DNA of 55,476 nucleotides from an uncultured Collinsella sp. GTDB lineage: Bacteria; Actinomycetota; Coriobacteriia; Coriobacteriales; Coriobacteriaceae. The DNA lies in NCBI GenBank assembly GCA_900538305.1, contig UPXY01000014.1:1-55476 (forward strand), given 5' to 3'. Under the pieces are notes generated by a model, which searched no databases, was not told the origin of the DNA, and worked only from the letters and a program-made list of their open reading frames with translations. Below are positions 35,701 to 44,479 of the stretch, in pieces (within the stretch, counting starts at the first letter, position 1; every line of letters begins with the position of its first letter). Made by a program: the position numbers and the translations under genes.

Positions 35701-36726
35701 ATGGCAGTAAAGGTTGCGATTAATGGCTTCGGCCGCATCGGTCGTCTCGCGTTCCGCCAGATGTTCGGTCACGAGGGTTCCGAGATCGTCGCCATCAACG
35801 ACCTCACCTCCCCGGACATGCTCGCGTACCTGCTGAAGTACGACTCCACGCAGGGCAATTACAGCCGCGATCACGAGGTCACCGCCGGTGAGAACTCCAT
35901 TACCGTCGACGGCAAGGAGATCACCATCTACAAGGAGGCCGACGCCAACAACCTCCCGTGGGGCGAGCTCGGTGTCGACGTCGTGCTCGAGTGCACCGGC
36001 TTCTACACCTCCAAGGAGAAGGCTCAGGCTCACATCAACGCTGGCGCCAAGAAGGTCGTCATCTCCGCTCCCGCGGGCAACGACCTCCCCACGATCGTCT
36101 ACAACGTGAACCATGAGCAGCTCACGGCCGAGGACAACATCATCTCCGCCGCGTCCTGCACCACCAACTGCCTCGCCCCGATGGCCAAGGGTCTCAACGA
36201 CTTCGCGCCCATCGTGTCCGGCATCATGACCACCATCCACGCCTGGACCGGCGACCAGATGCCGCTCGACGGCCCGCAGCGCAAGGGCAACAAGCGTCGC
36301 AGCCGCGCCTGCGCCGTGAACATCGTCCCGAACTCCACCGGTGCCGCCAAGGCCATCGGCCTCGTGCTCCCCGAGCTCAACGGCAAGCTCATCGGTGCCG
36401 CCCAGCGCGTTCCCACCCCCACCGGCTCCCTCACCAACCTCTATGCCGTGGTTGACAAGGAAGTCACCAAGGACGAGGTCAACGCCGCTATGAAGGCCTA
36501 CGCTGCGACCATCTCCGAGACCTTCGCCTACAACGAGGACGACATCGTCTCCACCGACATCATCGGCGAGACCCATGGCTCGATCTTCGACGCCACCCAG
36601 ACCATGTGCGCCCCGCTCGGCAACGGCCAGACGCTCGTGCAGGTCACCTCGTGGTACGACAACGAGAACTCCTACACCTCCCAGATGGTCCGCACCATCA
36701 AGTACTTCGAGAAGTTCGTGGCGTAA
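35701..36726 (+). CDS. gap: glyceraldehyde-3-phosphate dehydrogenase
   Basis: 341-aa NAD-dependent enzyme oxidising glyceraldehyde-3-P to 1,3-bisphosphoglycerate. Rossmann motif INGFGRIGR (res 7-15), catalytic Cys153 in SCTTNCLAP, phosphate-binding NSTGAAKA and C-terminal WYDNENSYT are all intact. The true start is 35701, with AAAGGAG upstream. Strong bias to C-ending codons fits high expression. First gene of the triose-phosphate cluster. Confidence 0.98.
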   Translation: MAVKVAINGFGRIGRLAFRQMFGHEGSEIVAINDLTSPDMLAYLLKYDSTQGNYSRDHEVTAGENSITVDGKEITIYKEADANNLPWGELGVDVVLECTGFYTSKEKAQAHINAGAKKVVISAPAGNDLPTIVYNVNHEQLTAEDNIISAASCTTNCLAPMAKGLNDFAPIVSGIMTTIHAWTGDQMPLDGPQRKGNKRRSRACAVNIVPNSTGAAKAIGLVLPELNGKLIGAAQRVPTPTGSLTNLYAVVDKEVTKDEVNAAMKAYAATISETFAYNEDDIVSTDIIGETHGSIFDATQTMCAPLGNGQTLVQVTSWYDNENSYTSQMVRTIKYFEKFVA

Positions 36727-36751
36727 GCTTCGGGCTCCGCTCGGTACACGC

Positions 36752-36798
36752 GGGTGCGGTCGCAGCTCACAGGGCCGCGGCCGCACCCTTTTGTTTTT
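36752..36798 (+). terminator. terminator or attenuator between gap and pgk
   Basis: GGGTGCGG (36752-36759) pairs with CCGCACCC (36781-36788), followed by TTTTGTTTTT. It would end most gap transcripts and reduce pgk expression unless read through; the pgk ribosome site follows within 20 bp. Confidence 0.7.
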
Positions 36799-36817
36799 CG
36801 AACGTAAAGGAGTGAAC

Positions 36818-38014
36818 ATGGCTTTCTCCAAGAAGACCATCCGCGACATCGATGTCGACGGTAAGCGCGTCCTCGTGCGCGTGGACTTCAACGTGCCGGT
36901 GGCCGATGGCGTCGTGGGCGATACCACGCGCATCAAGGCCGCCATCCCCACCATCCAGTACCTCGTTGATCACAACGCCAAGGTCATCCTCATGAGCCAC
37001 CTCGGCCGCCCCAAGGGCGACGGCCCGGAGCCGGCGCTCTCGCTCGCTCCCGTTGCCGAGAAGCTTGCCGAGCTCTCCGGTCTGAACGTCTCCTTCGTCG
37101 CCGATACCTACGGCGAGGCTGCTGCTAAGGCTGCCGCCGCGCTCGAGCCCGGCCACGTCCTCGTGCTCGAGAACGTCCGCTTCGACAAGCGCGAGAAGAA
37201 GAACGACCCCGAGATCGCCAAGAAGCTCGCCGACCTCGCCGACATCTTCGTGCTCGATGCCTTCGGCACCGCGCACCGCGCCCAGGGCTCCGTCGTGGGT
37301 CCCGCCCAGTACCTGCCCGCGGTCGCCGGCTTCCTGCTCGAGAAGGAGGTCTCGACCCTTTCCGGCCTCTTCAGCGAGCCCAAGCGCCCGTTCGTCGCCA
37401 TCCTCGGCGGCTCGAAGGTCTCCGATAAGATCGGCGTCATCGACCGCCTGCTCGACTCCGCCGACACCGTCATCGTCGGTGGTGGCATGGCGTACACCTT
37501 CGCCAAAGCTCAGGGCGGCAAGATCGGCAACTCGCTGTGCGAGGACGACTGGTGCGACCGCGCGCTCGAGATGCTCGACAAGGCCAAGAAGAACGGCGTG
37601 AACTTCCTGCTTCCCGTCGACAACGTCGTGGCCGACGACTTCGCGAACGACGCCAACACCAAGATTGCCAAGACCGGCGAGATCGAGGACGGCTGGCAGG
37701 GTCTCGACATCGGTCCGGAGACCGAGCAGCTCTTCGCCGACGCTATCGCGGGCGCCAAGACCGTCTTCTGGAACGGCCCCTGCGGCGTGTTCGAGATGGA
37801 CACGTTCGCCCATGGCACCAAGGCGATCGCCGAGGCTATCGCAGCCAACCAGGACTGCGATTCCGTGATCGGCGGCGGCGACTCCGTTGCTGCCGTGAAC
37901 AAGTTCGGCCTGGCCGACAAGATGACGTTCATTTCTACGGGCGGTGGCGCCTCGATGCAGCTCGTCGAGGGCAAGCCCCTGCCGGGAGTGGAGGCTCTCA
38001 ATGACGCAGAGTAA
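36818..38014 (+). CDS. pgk: phosphoglycerate kinase
   Basis: 398-aa glycolytic kinase making ATP from 1,3-bisphosphoglycerate. RVDFNVP near res 21, SHLGRPKG, and the nucleotide-site motifs ILGGSKVSDKI and GGGDSVAAV are intact. The ATG at 36818 has TAAAGGAG; the longer upstream frame belongs to the gap coding region and is rejected. The 3' end overlaps the tpiA start by 14 bases. Confidence 0.98.
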   Translation: MAFSKKTIRDIDVDGKRVLVRVDFNVPVADGVVGDTTRIKAAIPTIQYLVDHNAKVILMSHLGRPKGDGPEPALSLAPVAEKLAELSGLNVSFVADTYGEAAAKAAAALEPGHVLVLENVRFDKREKKNDPEIAKKLADLADIFVLDAFGTAHRAQGSVVGPAQYLPAVAGFLLEKEVSTLSGLFSEPKRPFVAILGGSKVSDKIGVIDRLLDSADTVIVGGGMAYTFAKAQGGKIGNSLCEDDWCDRALEMLDKAKKNGVNFLLPVDNVVADDFANDANTKIAKTGEIEDGWQGLDIGPETEQLFADAIAGAKTVFWNGPCGVFEMDTFAHGTKAIAEAIAANQDCDSVIGGGDSVAAVNKFGLADKMTFISTGGGASMQLVEGKPLPGVEALNDAE

Positions 38015-38780
38015 GCGCACCCGCCTCATCGCGGGCAACTGGAAGATGAACAACGCGATCCCGGAAGCCGTCGAGCTCGCCCAGGCGCTCGTCGCCGCGC
38101 TGCCCGAGATTCCCGAGGGCGTCGAGGTGTGCGTGTGCCCGCCGACCGTCGACCTCCGTCCCGTTTCCTGCAAAGGCGGGATCAAGGAGAGCCCCATCAA
38201 GCTCGGTGCCCAGAACGTGTACTGGGAGGCCGCTGGCGCTTACACCGGCGAGACCTCGGTCGACATGCTCAAGAGCGTGCCCGTTGATTACTGCATCATC
38301 GGCCACTCCGAGCGCCGCGACTACTTCAAGGAGACCGACGAGGACGAGAACAAGAAGGCCAAGGCGCTCATCGCCGGCGGCATCGTCCCGATCTTCTGCT
38401 GCGGCGAGTCGCTCGAGACCCGCGAGGCGGGCGAGCACGTGGCGTTCGTGACCGGCCAGATCAAGGCCGGCCTCGAGGGCGTCGAGATCGCCTCCGGCGA
38501 CGAGCTCGTCATCGCCTACGAGCCCATCTGGGCCATCGGTACCGGCAAGACCGCCACGGCCGATGACGCCCAGGAGGTCTGCGGCGCCATCCGCGCCACC
38601 CTCGTCGAGATCTTCGGCGAGGAGATCGCTTCCGGCATCCGTGTGCTCTACGGCGGCTCCGCCAAGCCCGAGAACATCGCCGGCTTCCTCGAGAAGGAAG
38701 ACGTCGACGGCGCGCTCGTGGGCGGCGCCTCGCTCAAGGCGGATAGCTTCGCCGCGATGGTCGAGAAGGCGGGCGAGTAG
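38001..38780 (+). CDS. tpiA: triose-phosphate isomerase
   Basis: 259-aa TIM barrel. Catalytic Lys15 in AGNWKMN, His in IIGHSERR, and the glutamate of AYEPIWAIGTGKTA (loop 6) are present. The start at 38001 lies inside the end of pgk and has GGAGG about seven bases upstream, so the two are translationally coupled. Confidence 0.98.
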   Translation: MTQSKRTRLIAGNWKMNNAIPEAVELAQALVAALPEIPEGVEVCVCPPTVDLRPVSCKGGIKESPIKLGAQNVYWEAAGAYTGETSVDMLKSVPVDYCIIGHSERRDYFKETDEDENKKAKALIAGGIVPIFCCGESLETREAGEHVAFVTGQIKAGLEGVEIASGDELVIAYEPIWAIGTGKTATADDAQEVCGAIRATLVEIFGEEIASGIRVLYGGSAKPENIAGFLEKEDVDGALVGGASLKADSFAAMVEKAGE

Positions 38781-38782
38781 GG

Positions 38783-40342
38783 ATGGCTGAGCGTCATCTT
38801 CCTGCGCTCCTGGTCATCATGGATGGCTTCGGCCTCGCTCCTGCGGGCGACAACAACGCCGTCTGCAAGGCCAACAAGCCTTACCTGGACAAGCTCTGGG
38901 AGGAATACCCGCATACCACGCTCGGCGCTTCGGGCGAGGACGTGGGCCTTCCTGCCGGCCAGATGGGCAATTCCGAGGTCGGCCACCTGAACATCGGTGC
39001 GGGCCGCATCGTGTTCCAGGAGCTTTCCCGCATCAACAACGCCATCATCGACGGCTCCATCGAGGAGAACCCCACGCTCGCGCATGCCATGTCCGATGTG
39101 GCGAAGATCGGCGGCACCGTTCACCTGCTGGGTCTTGTGTCCCCAGGTGGCGTGCACTCCATGCAGCGTCATGGAGAGGTGCTTTCCGTGCTTGCCGCTA
39201 TGCATGGCGTGGAGAAGATCCGCTTCCACTGCTTCATGGACGGCCGCGACGTCGATCCGCATTCTGGTGCCGGCTACATCGAGACGCTCAAGGAGAACCT
39301 CGAGGCGCTTTCCAAGTACACCGGTGTCGACGCCCGCATCGCGACCGTGTCCGGCCGCTACTGGGCGATGGATCGCGATAACCGCTGGGAGCGCGTCGAG
39401 CGCGCCTACGATGTCATCACGCAGGCGAGTGACACCGACACGGATCCTGTTGAGGGCGTCAAGGCGTACTACGAGAAGGACGAGCGTGGCGACGAGTTCG
39501 TCGAGCCCTTCGCCTGCCATAACGAGGGCGTGCACGACGGCGACGCCATGGTGTTCTTCAACTTCCGCCCCGACCGTGCCCGTGAGATGACCCGCGCGTT
39601 CACGCAGGACGGCTTCGATGGCTTCGAGCGCAAGGTCGCGCCCAGGCTCTCGCACTTCATCACCATGACGGAGTACGACGACACGTTCAAGAACGTGGAG
39701 GTCGCCTTCCCGAAGACCTTCCCCGAGAACGTGCTCGCCGACGTTATCGCGCAGAACGGCTTGAAGCAGCTGCACACGGCCGAGACCGAGAAGTACGCGC
39801 ACGTCACGTTCTTCCTGAACGGCGGCGTGGAAGAGCCCAAGGAGGGGGAGGAGCGCGTGCTCGTGCCCTCGCCGAAGGTTGCCACGTACGACCTGCAGCC
39901 CGAGATGTCCGAGCCCGAGGTCACGGAGAAGCTCGTTCAGGCCATCGAGGCCGATGCGGCGGACTTCTACATCGTGAACTACGCGAACTGCGACATGGTT
40001 GGCCATACCGGCGTCTTCGATGCCGCGGTGAAGGCGGTCGAGGCGGTGGACGACGGCCTTTCTAAAGTCATCCCCGCTATCCTCGCCAAGGGCGGCTTCG
40101 CTCTCATCACCGCCGACCACGGCAACGCGGATCACATGTACGACGTGGATGCGGAAGGGGAGAAGCATCCCTTCACCGCGCACACGACGAACCGCGTGCC
40201 GTTCATCGTGGTTGACCCGAAGGCCAAGCTCACGGGCATCGAAGATGGACGCCTGTCCGACATCGCGCCCACGATGCTCTCGCTCGCTGGTCTCGAGCCG
40301 AGCTCCGAGATGACCGGTCGCATCCTCGCCACCGAGGAATAG
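38783..40342 (+). CDS. gpmI: 2,3-bisphosphoglycerate-independent phosphoglycerate mutase
   Basis: 519-aa Mn-dependent mutase of the alkaline-phosphatase superfamily interconverting 3- and 2-phosphoglycerate. VIMDGFGLAP at the N-terminus, nucleophile Ser64 in GQMGNSEVGHLNIGAGR, and metal ligands in ITADHGNADHM and FTAHTTNRVPF are intact. Starts 2 bp after tpiA. Enolase is not in the window. Confidence 0.98.
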   Translation: MAERHLPALLVIMDGFGLAPAGDNNAVCKANKPYLDKLWEEYPHTTLGASGEDVGLPAGQMGNSEVGHLNIGAGRIVFQELSRINNAIIDGSIEENPTLAHAMSDVAKIGGTVHLLGLVSPGGVHSMQRHGEVLSVLAAMHGVEKIRFHCFMDGRDVDPHSGAGYIETLKENLEALSKYTGVDARIATVSGRYWAMDRDNRWERVERAYDVITQASDTDTDPVEGVKAYYEKDERGDEFVEPFACHNEGVHDGDAMVFFNFRPDRAREMTRAFTQDGFDGFERKVAPRLSHFITMTEYDDTFKNVEVAFPKTFPENVLADVIAQNGLKQLHTAETEKYAHVTFFLNGGVEEPKEGEERVLVPSPKVATYDLQPEMSEPEVTEKLVQAIEADAADFYIVNYANCDMVGHTGVFDAAVKAVEAVDDGLSKVIPAILAKGGFALITADHGNADHMYDVDAEGEKHPFTAHTTNRVPFIVVDPKAKLTGIEDGRLSDIAPTMLSLAGLEPSSEMTGRILATEE

Positions 40343-40350
40343 TGACTCAG

Positions 40351-40383
40351 TGACTCATTTGGGGACGGGGTCGTTTTGAGTCA
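40351..40383. repeat. REP copy B1 (left of RAYT)
   Basis: 33-base unit beginning TGACTCATTTGGGGACGGGG, with terminal complements TGACTCA/TGAGTCA. Identical to 40428-40460 and, inverted, to 41336-41368. It begins 9 bp after the gpmI stop. Confidence 0.9.
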
Positions 40384-40389
40384 TCCCCG

Positions 40390-40425
40390 AGCCGCCAGCG
40401 TAACCACCGCGCTGGCGGCTTTTCT
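40390..40425 (+). terminator. rho-independent terminator after gpmI
   Basis: AGCCGCCAGCG (40390-40400) pairs perfectly with CGCTGGCGGCT (40410-40420), then a T-rich tail. It ends the glycolytic operon and lies between two REP copies. Confidence 0.85.
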
Positions 40426-40427
40426 TA

Positions 40428-40460
40428 TGACTCATTTGGGGACGGGGTCGTTTTGAGTCA
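40428..40460. repeat. REP copy B2 (left of RAYT)
   Basis: Exact direct copy of the 33-base REP at 40351-40383, 44 bp downstream of it. Confidence 0.9.
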
Positions 40461-40582
40461 TCCGCTTCGGCGGAGGCCTGTGCCGTCCGCCGATACCCCG
40501 CCACTCCGTTGCCTTGTGCGCGCTAGTATGTAACCCCTCACTCGTGTTAGGGGTGGATGCTTACGACGGGGGGATGATGGCC

Positions 40583-41338
40583 ATGCCACGCGCACCGAGG
40601 CGGCAGTCGAAGAGCGGGTTCTATCATGTGATCTTTCGAGGAAACGGGAGGCAGCTGCTCTTCGAGGATGATGAAGATAGGAGCCGCTTCCTCGCCCTTC
40701 TCGAGAAAAAGACGAGTGAATACGGTGTTGCCATCATTGCTTGGTGCCTCATGAGCAATCATGTTCATCTGCTGCTGGATGACGGAGATGCAATGCTCAG
40801 CCAATCGATGCATGCGCTTGCGACAGCTTACGCGCGTTACTTCAACGGCAAGAGCGGTCATGTTGGCGCGGTGTTTCAAGATCGTTTTACCAGCGTGGCG
40901 ATATCGGATGATGGGCAGTTGCTTCAGACGGTGAGATATATCCACGAGAATCCCGAGAAAGCCGGCATTGCACGGGCGAGCGAGTACCGATGGAGCAGCT
41001 ATGGGGAGTATCGATGGGGTGCGCGGATCATCAAAGACGCGTTGGTTCTCGAGATGATTGGCGGGAGAGAGGGCTTCGAGCAATTCTGCACGGACGATCG
41101 GTTCGCGTCGGGCTATCTGAGAACGACGAAACGCGTGCCCGATGATGCGGCGGCGGAGGTGGCGCGCTCGGTGCTCGGTGACGTCGAGCCTGCTCAGCTC
41201 AAAGCATTGCTACGAGAGCGTCGAGATGCTGGATTGCGGGAACTGCGCAGCGCGGGGATTACGATCAAGCAGATCGAACGGCTTACCGGAATCGGTCGGA
41301 GCACCATCTCTCGAGCAACGCGCCGGAGTGTACAATGA
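40583..41338 (+). CDS. REP-associated tyrosine transposase (RAYT, Y1/HUH)
   Basis: 251-aa single-strand transposase of the IS200/IS605-like TnpA_REP class. The HUH motif is NHVHLL (His60, His62), the catalytic tyrosine is Tyr119 in VRYIHENP, and FQDRF precedes it as in RAYTs. Res ~205-248 form a C-terminal helix-turn-helix (AGITIKQIERLTGIGRSTISRATR) that is probably used for REP recognition. The start is uncertain: ATG 40583 lies 9 bases after a GGGGGG run, and the frame is open to 40514. It is bracketed by three identical 33-base REPs, and its TGA stop is the first triplet of the right-hand inverted REP. This indicates a single-copy domesticated element acting on dispersed REPs. Confidence 0.9.
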   Translation: MPRAPRRQSKSGFYHVIFRGNGRQLLFEDDEDRSRFLALLEKKTSEYGVAIIAWCLMSNHVHLLLDDGDAMLSQSMHALATAYARYFNGKSGHVGAVFQDRFTSVAISDDGQLLQTVRYIHENPEKAGIARASEYRWSSYGEYRWGARIIKDALVLEMIGGREGFEQFCTDDRFASGYLRTTKRVPDDAAAEVARSVLGDVEPAQLKALLRERRDAGLRELRSAGITIKQIERLTGIGRSTISRATRRSVQ

Positions 41339-41368
41339 CTCAAAACGACCCCGTCCCCAAATGAGTCA
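41336..41368. repeat. REP copy B3, inverted (right of RAYT)
   Basis: Exact reverse complement of the 33-base REPs at 40351 and 40428. It supplies the RAYT stop codon at its first base and lies 15 bp before the next gene start. Confidence 0.9.
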
Positions 41369-41383
41369 TGAGAGGAGAGGCGA

Positions 41384-42010
41384 GTGAAGCGGATCGTGTT
41401 TTTTGATATCGATGGGACGCTGACGCGCGGGGTGACGTCGGGCGCGTATCTCGCGAACCTGCTGGGTCACGGGCGGGCGATGGAGGAGGCTGAAGCGGCT
41501 TACGCGCGCGGCGAGATCGATAACGACGAGGTCTGCCGCATCGACGCGGCGGGCTACGCTGGCCACAGCACGGAAGAGCTCTTCGGCATGCTTGAAGACA
41601 TGCCGCTTGTCGACGGCGTTGCCCGTGCGGTCGAGGCGGTGCATGCCGCAGGAGGGGAGGCGCATATCGCGTCGCTTGCGTGGGGAGTGGTCGCGGCCTA
41701 TCTATGCAAGCGCTATGGCTTCGACGGCTATGTGGCCTCAGAGCTCGAAATGGAAGATGGCGTGTGCACGGGTGGAGTCGCCTTGGCGCTCGAGGGCGAA
41801 GGCAAGTGCACCTATGCGCGTGAACTCTGCGTGAGCCGGGGTGTCGATCTTGATGCATGTATCGCCATCGGGGACAGCCGTTCGGACATTCCGCTCTTCG
41901 AGCTGGTGGGAACGTCGGTGGCCTTCAACGCGACCGCCGAGGCGGAGCGCGCCGCGACACATACCTATCGCGGGACGGATATCGCAGAGGCGCTTGCCCT
42001 GGCGCTGTGA
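41384..42010 (+). CDS. HAD-superfamily IB phosphatase (SerB-like)
   Basis: 208-aa hydrolase with the HAD motifs: nucleophile Asp in FFDIDGTLT (res ~6-14), the small polar residue in HIASLAWG, lysine in GEGKCTYAREL, and the acidic GDSRSDIPLF. The cap insertion after motif I is short and helical as in subclass IB. Members include phosphoserine phosphatase and GPP-like enzymes; the substrate is not defined. It uses a GTG start with AGGAGAGG upstream. Its leader is immediately preceded by the REP at 41336-41368, which may have displaced its original promoter. Confidence 0.85.
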   Translation: MKRIVFFDIDGTLTRGVTSGAYLANLLGHGRAMEEAEAAYARGEIDNDEVCRIDAAGYAGHSTEELFGMLEDMPLVDGVARAVEAVHAAGGEAHIASLAWGVVAAYLCKRYGFDGYVASELEMEDGVCTGGVALALEGEGKCTYARELCVSRGVDLDACIAIGDSRSDIPLFELVGTSVAFNATAEAERAATHTYRGTDIAEALALAL

Positions 42011-42103
42011 ATGGGCTGATGGGAACGCGCTCCCAACCAACCCATCAAGTGTGGTACCATACCGTCCGTTAGACCGAATTCACGTCAACAGGAGTTTGAA
42101 CCC

Positions 42104-42370
42104 ATGGGTTTCTTCCAGATCCTCATCTTCATCGTATGGGCGCTCTCTGCGCTTGCGCTCATCGCGCTTGTCCTCATGCATTCCGGCAAGGGTACGGGCA
42201 TCTCGGACATGATCGCGAGCAGCCTGTACAACGCGAACGCCGCCACGGGCATCATGGAGCGTAACCTCGACCGCCTTACGGTCATCGTCGCCGTGGTCTT
42301 CGCGGTGTGCGTCCTGCTCTGCATGTTCTTCTTCCCGCAGGGCGGCATCGTAGGCGTGGACGTCATCTAA
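42104..42370 (+). CDS. secG: SecG preprotein translocase subunit
   Basis: 88-aa inner-membrane subunit of SecYEG. Two TMs (res ~5-24 and 60-78) flank a short loop with the SecG signature LMHSGKGTGISDMI. AGGAG lies 8-9 bases before the ATG. In many actinobacteria secG follows tpiA directly; here gpmI, the RAYT and a HAD gene lie between. Confidence 0.93.
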   Translation: MGFFQILIFIVWALSALALIALVLMHSGKGTGISDMIASSLYNANAATGIMERNLDRLTVIVAVVFAVCVLLCMFFFPQGGIVGVDVI

Positions 42371-42485
42371 GCACGTTTGCACGGAGCTTGCACGTCTCGT
42401 ACATCGTTTCGAAACAATGCGATCGCGTATTCACCGCGCCGCGCTCATCGCCTAGCGGTATGAAGCACCTGATTGATACGTGGCT

Positions 42486-42527
42486 GGCCGGCCATCCTTG
42501 CGTTATGTAAGGAATGGCCGGCCTTTT
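42486..42527 (+). terminator. rho-independent terminator after secG
   Basis: GGCCGGCCATCCTT (42486-42499) pairs with AAGGAATGGCCGGCC (42509-42523) with one bulge, then TTTT. Confidence 0.85.
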
Positions 42528-42585
42528 CCGTATTACGAAACTTTGTCAAGCTAAAGTTTTTCCTGAACGTTTTATGCATTTACCG

Positions 42586-42614
42586 CTTACAAAGCGTCAA
42601 TAATCCGCTATCGT
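42586..42614 (+). promoter_or_regulatory. possible oppA promoter and structured leader
   Basis: CTTACA (42586-42591), 17 bases, TATCGT (42609-42614). The leader then has two hairpins: GCTCGCC...GGGCGAGC (42629-42653) and GGCGGGG-ATTAG-CCCCGCC (about 42669-42688), the latter just before the AAGGAGGAA ribosome site of oppA. The hairpins could tune or stabilise the transcript. Confidence 0.35.
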
Positions 42615-42706
42615 ATTGCGAAGCACGAGCTCGCCTCCATGCCATGGGCGAGCGGTTCGCTGCGTAGGCGGCGGGGATTAGCCCCGCCCGATATTAAGGA
42701 GGAAGC

Positions 42707-44389
42707 ATGGCAGATTTCGAGAAGAAGCAGCCGATGCTTGATCGTCGCCACTTCGTGGGCGGCGCGCTTGCGACGAGCGCCCTCGCGGTTCTCGCTGGCT
42801 GCGGCCAGAAGGGCGGCACGACTGCGGGTGGCAGCGGCAGCGCCGCGACCGGCGGCACGACCGGCGGTACCCTGCGCTACTACATCAACAACCCGACCTC
42901 CATCGACCCGTACAACCTCATGGAGGACCAGGGCACGCAGGTCGGCTTCCAGCTCTTCGACTCCCTCACTCAGTATGATTTCGAGGCCGGCGAGCTCAAA
43001 CCCCTCGCCTGCGATAGCTGGGATGTCAACGACGACGCCACCGAGTTCACCTTCCACCTCAAGGAGGGCACGAAGTTCCACAACGGCGACACCGTGGTCG
43101 CTGCGGACTGGAAGCGCGGCTGGGAGCGCATTCTCGACCCCGAGACCAACCCCGAGTCGCCCTCTGGTATCGGCTACCACCTCGCCATGGTCGACGGCTA
43201 TGATGCCTTCACCGAAGGCGAAGCCGATGAGCTCACCGGCGTTACCTGCCCGGACGACAACACCCTCGTGGTGAAGCTCGCCTACAGCTACGCCGACTTC
43301 CCCTACGTTGCCTCGCATCCGGCGCTCGCGCCGGTGCCCGCTGTGGCGCTCGACGACTTCCAGACCTTCTTCCGTGCGCCTATCGGCAACGGTCCGTTCA
43401 AGATGGACGGCACGTGGGAGGACGGCCAGTACATCAACATCGTGCGCTTCGACGACTACTACGGCGATAAGGCCATCATCGACGGCGTGAACTTCATCAT
43501 CCAGAAGGATCAGGAGACCGCCTACCGCGAGTTCCAGGCCGGCAACCTCGATGTCTGCGATGTGCCCGCCACCCAGATCCCCGATGCCCGCGAGACCTAC
43601 GGCGAGTCCGAGGACGGCTACACCGCCACGCCCGGCCACCAGCTCATGCTCGGTGCCGAGCCCTCGACCTACTACCTCACCGTCAACTGCTCCGTGGCTC
43701 CGTGGGATAACGCCGATTTCCGTCGCGCCGTCTCCATGGCCATCAATCGCGAGGCCATCTGCGAAGAGGTCTTCCATGGTACCCGCACCCCGGCCGACAA
43801 CATCGTCCCGCCCGGAATCGCCGGTTACGAGGAAGGCGTGTGGACGTACTGCAAGTACGATCCGGACGCGGCCAAGGAGCTCCTCGCCCAGATTTATCCC
43901 GATGGCAACATCCCGACCATCAAGCTGACCTATAACATGGACGGTGGTCACAAGGAGGTCATGGACGTCGTCATGGCCTCTCTCAAGGAGGTCGGCATCA
44001 CCGCCGAGGCCGACACCAACGAGTGGACCACGATCCTCGATCGCTACGACATCGGTGATTACGAGATCGGTCGCTGCGGTTGGGTTGCGGACTATCCGAT
44101 CATGGACAACTTCATGTATCCGCTGTTCTTCTCGACCTCGGGCGACAACTACTCCCAGATCGGCGACGAGGCGATCGACGATGCGCTCCTCGAGGCGCGC
44201 GCTACGATCGACGATGCCGAGCGTATCGCCAAGTATCAGGAGGTCAACGCCGAGCTCGGCGAGCAGTGCTGGATGATCCCCCTCATGTTCTACACCCACA
44301 CCCAGGTTGTGGGCGAAAACGTGGCCTACTACTACCTCGATCCGCAGAAGAAGGCGGATATGACCAAGGTCGAGCTCGTCTCGGTGTAA
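42707..44389 (+). CDS. oppA: oligopeptide ABC transporter binding lipoprotein
   Basis: 560-aa SBP_bac_5 family protein that binds oligopeptides outside the membrane and delivers them to OppBCDF. The N-terminus has a twin-arginine-like segment (LDRRHFVGG, res 11-19) followed by a lipobox ending at Cys32 (LAGC). Family blocks include AWxLFDSL-type QLFDSLTQYD, FTFHLKEGTKFHNGD and IGNGPFKM. It is followed by a hairpin terminator and then oppB, as expected for stoichiometric excess of the binding protein. A second related binding protein lies beyond the operon. Confidence 0.92.
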   Translation: MADFEKKQPMLDRRHFVGGALATSALAVLAGCGQKGGTTAGGSGSAATGGTTGGTLRYYINNPTSIDPYNLMEDQGTQVGFQLFDSLTQYDFEAGELKPLACDSWDVNDDATEFTFHLKEGTKFHNGDTVVAADWKRGWERILDPETNPESPSGIGYHLAMVDGYDAFTEGEADELTGVTCPDDNTLVVKLAYSYADFPYVASHPALAPVPAVALDDFQTFFRAPIGNGPFKMDGTWEDGQYINIVRFDDYYGDKAIIDGVNFIIQKDQETAYREFQAGNLDVCDVPATQIPDARETYGESEDGYTATPGHQLMLGAEPSTYYLTVNCSVAPWDNADFRRAVSMAINREAICEEVFHGTRTPADNIVPPGIAGYEEGVWTYCKYDPDAAKELLAQIYPDGNIPTIKLTYNMDGGHKEVMDVVMASLKEVGITAEADTNEWTTILDRYDIGDYEIGRCGWVADYPIMDNFMYPLFFSTSGDNYSQIGDEAIDDALLEARATIDDAERIAKYQEVNAELGEQCWMIPLMFYTHTQVVGENVAYYYLDPQKKADMTKVELVSV

Positions 44390-44423
44390 AGTTGGCGTAT
44401 AATCAATACCTTTGACGGTTGGA

Positions 44424-44450
44424 GCGCCGACCCGAAAGGGTCGGCGCCCT
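44424..44450 (+). terminator. hairpin between oppA and oppB
   Basis: GCGCCGACCC, tetraloop GAAA, GGGTCGGCGC (44424-44447), then CCTTGTT. A leaky terminator here would give more OppA than permease. Confidence 0.8.
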
Positions 44451-44479
44451 TGTTGCTATCCCGACTAGAGGGGAACCTT

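Noticed and set aside
40351..41368. Recent IS200/IS605 insertion
   Set aside because: No TnpB/OrfB, and the ends are REP palindromes rather than IS200/605 left and right ends; the RAYT interpretation fits better.
42669..42688. Riboswitch in the oppA leader
   Set aside because: Only two simple hairpins are present, with no conserved aptamer core.
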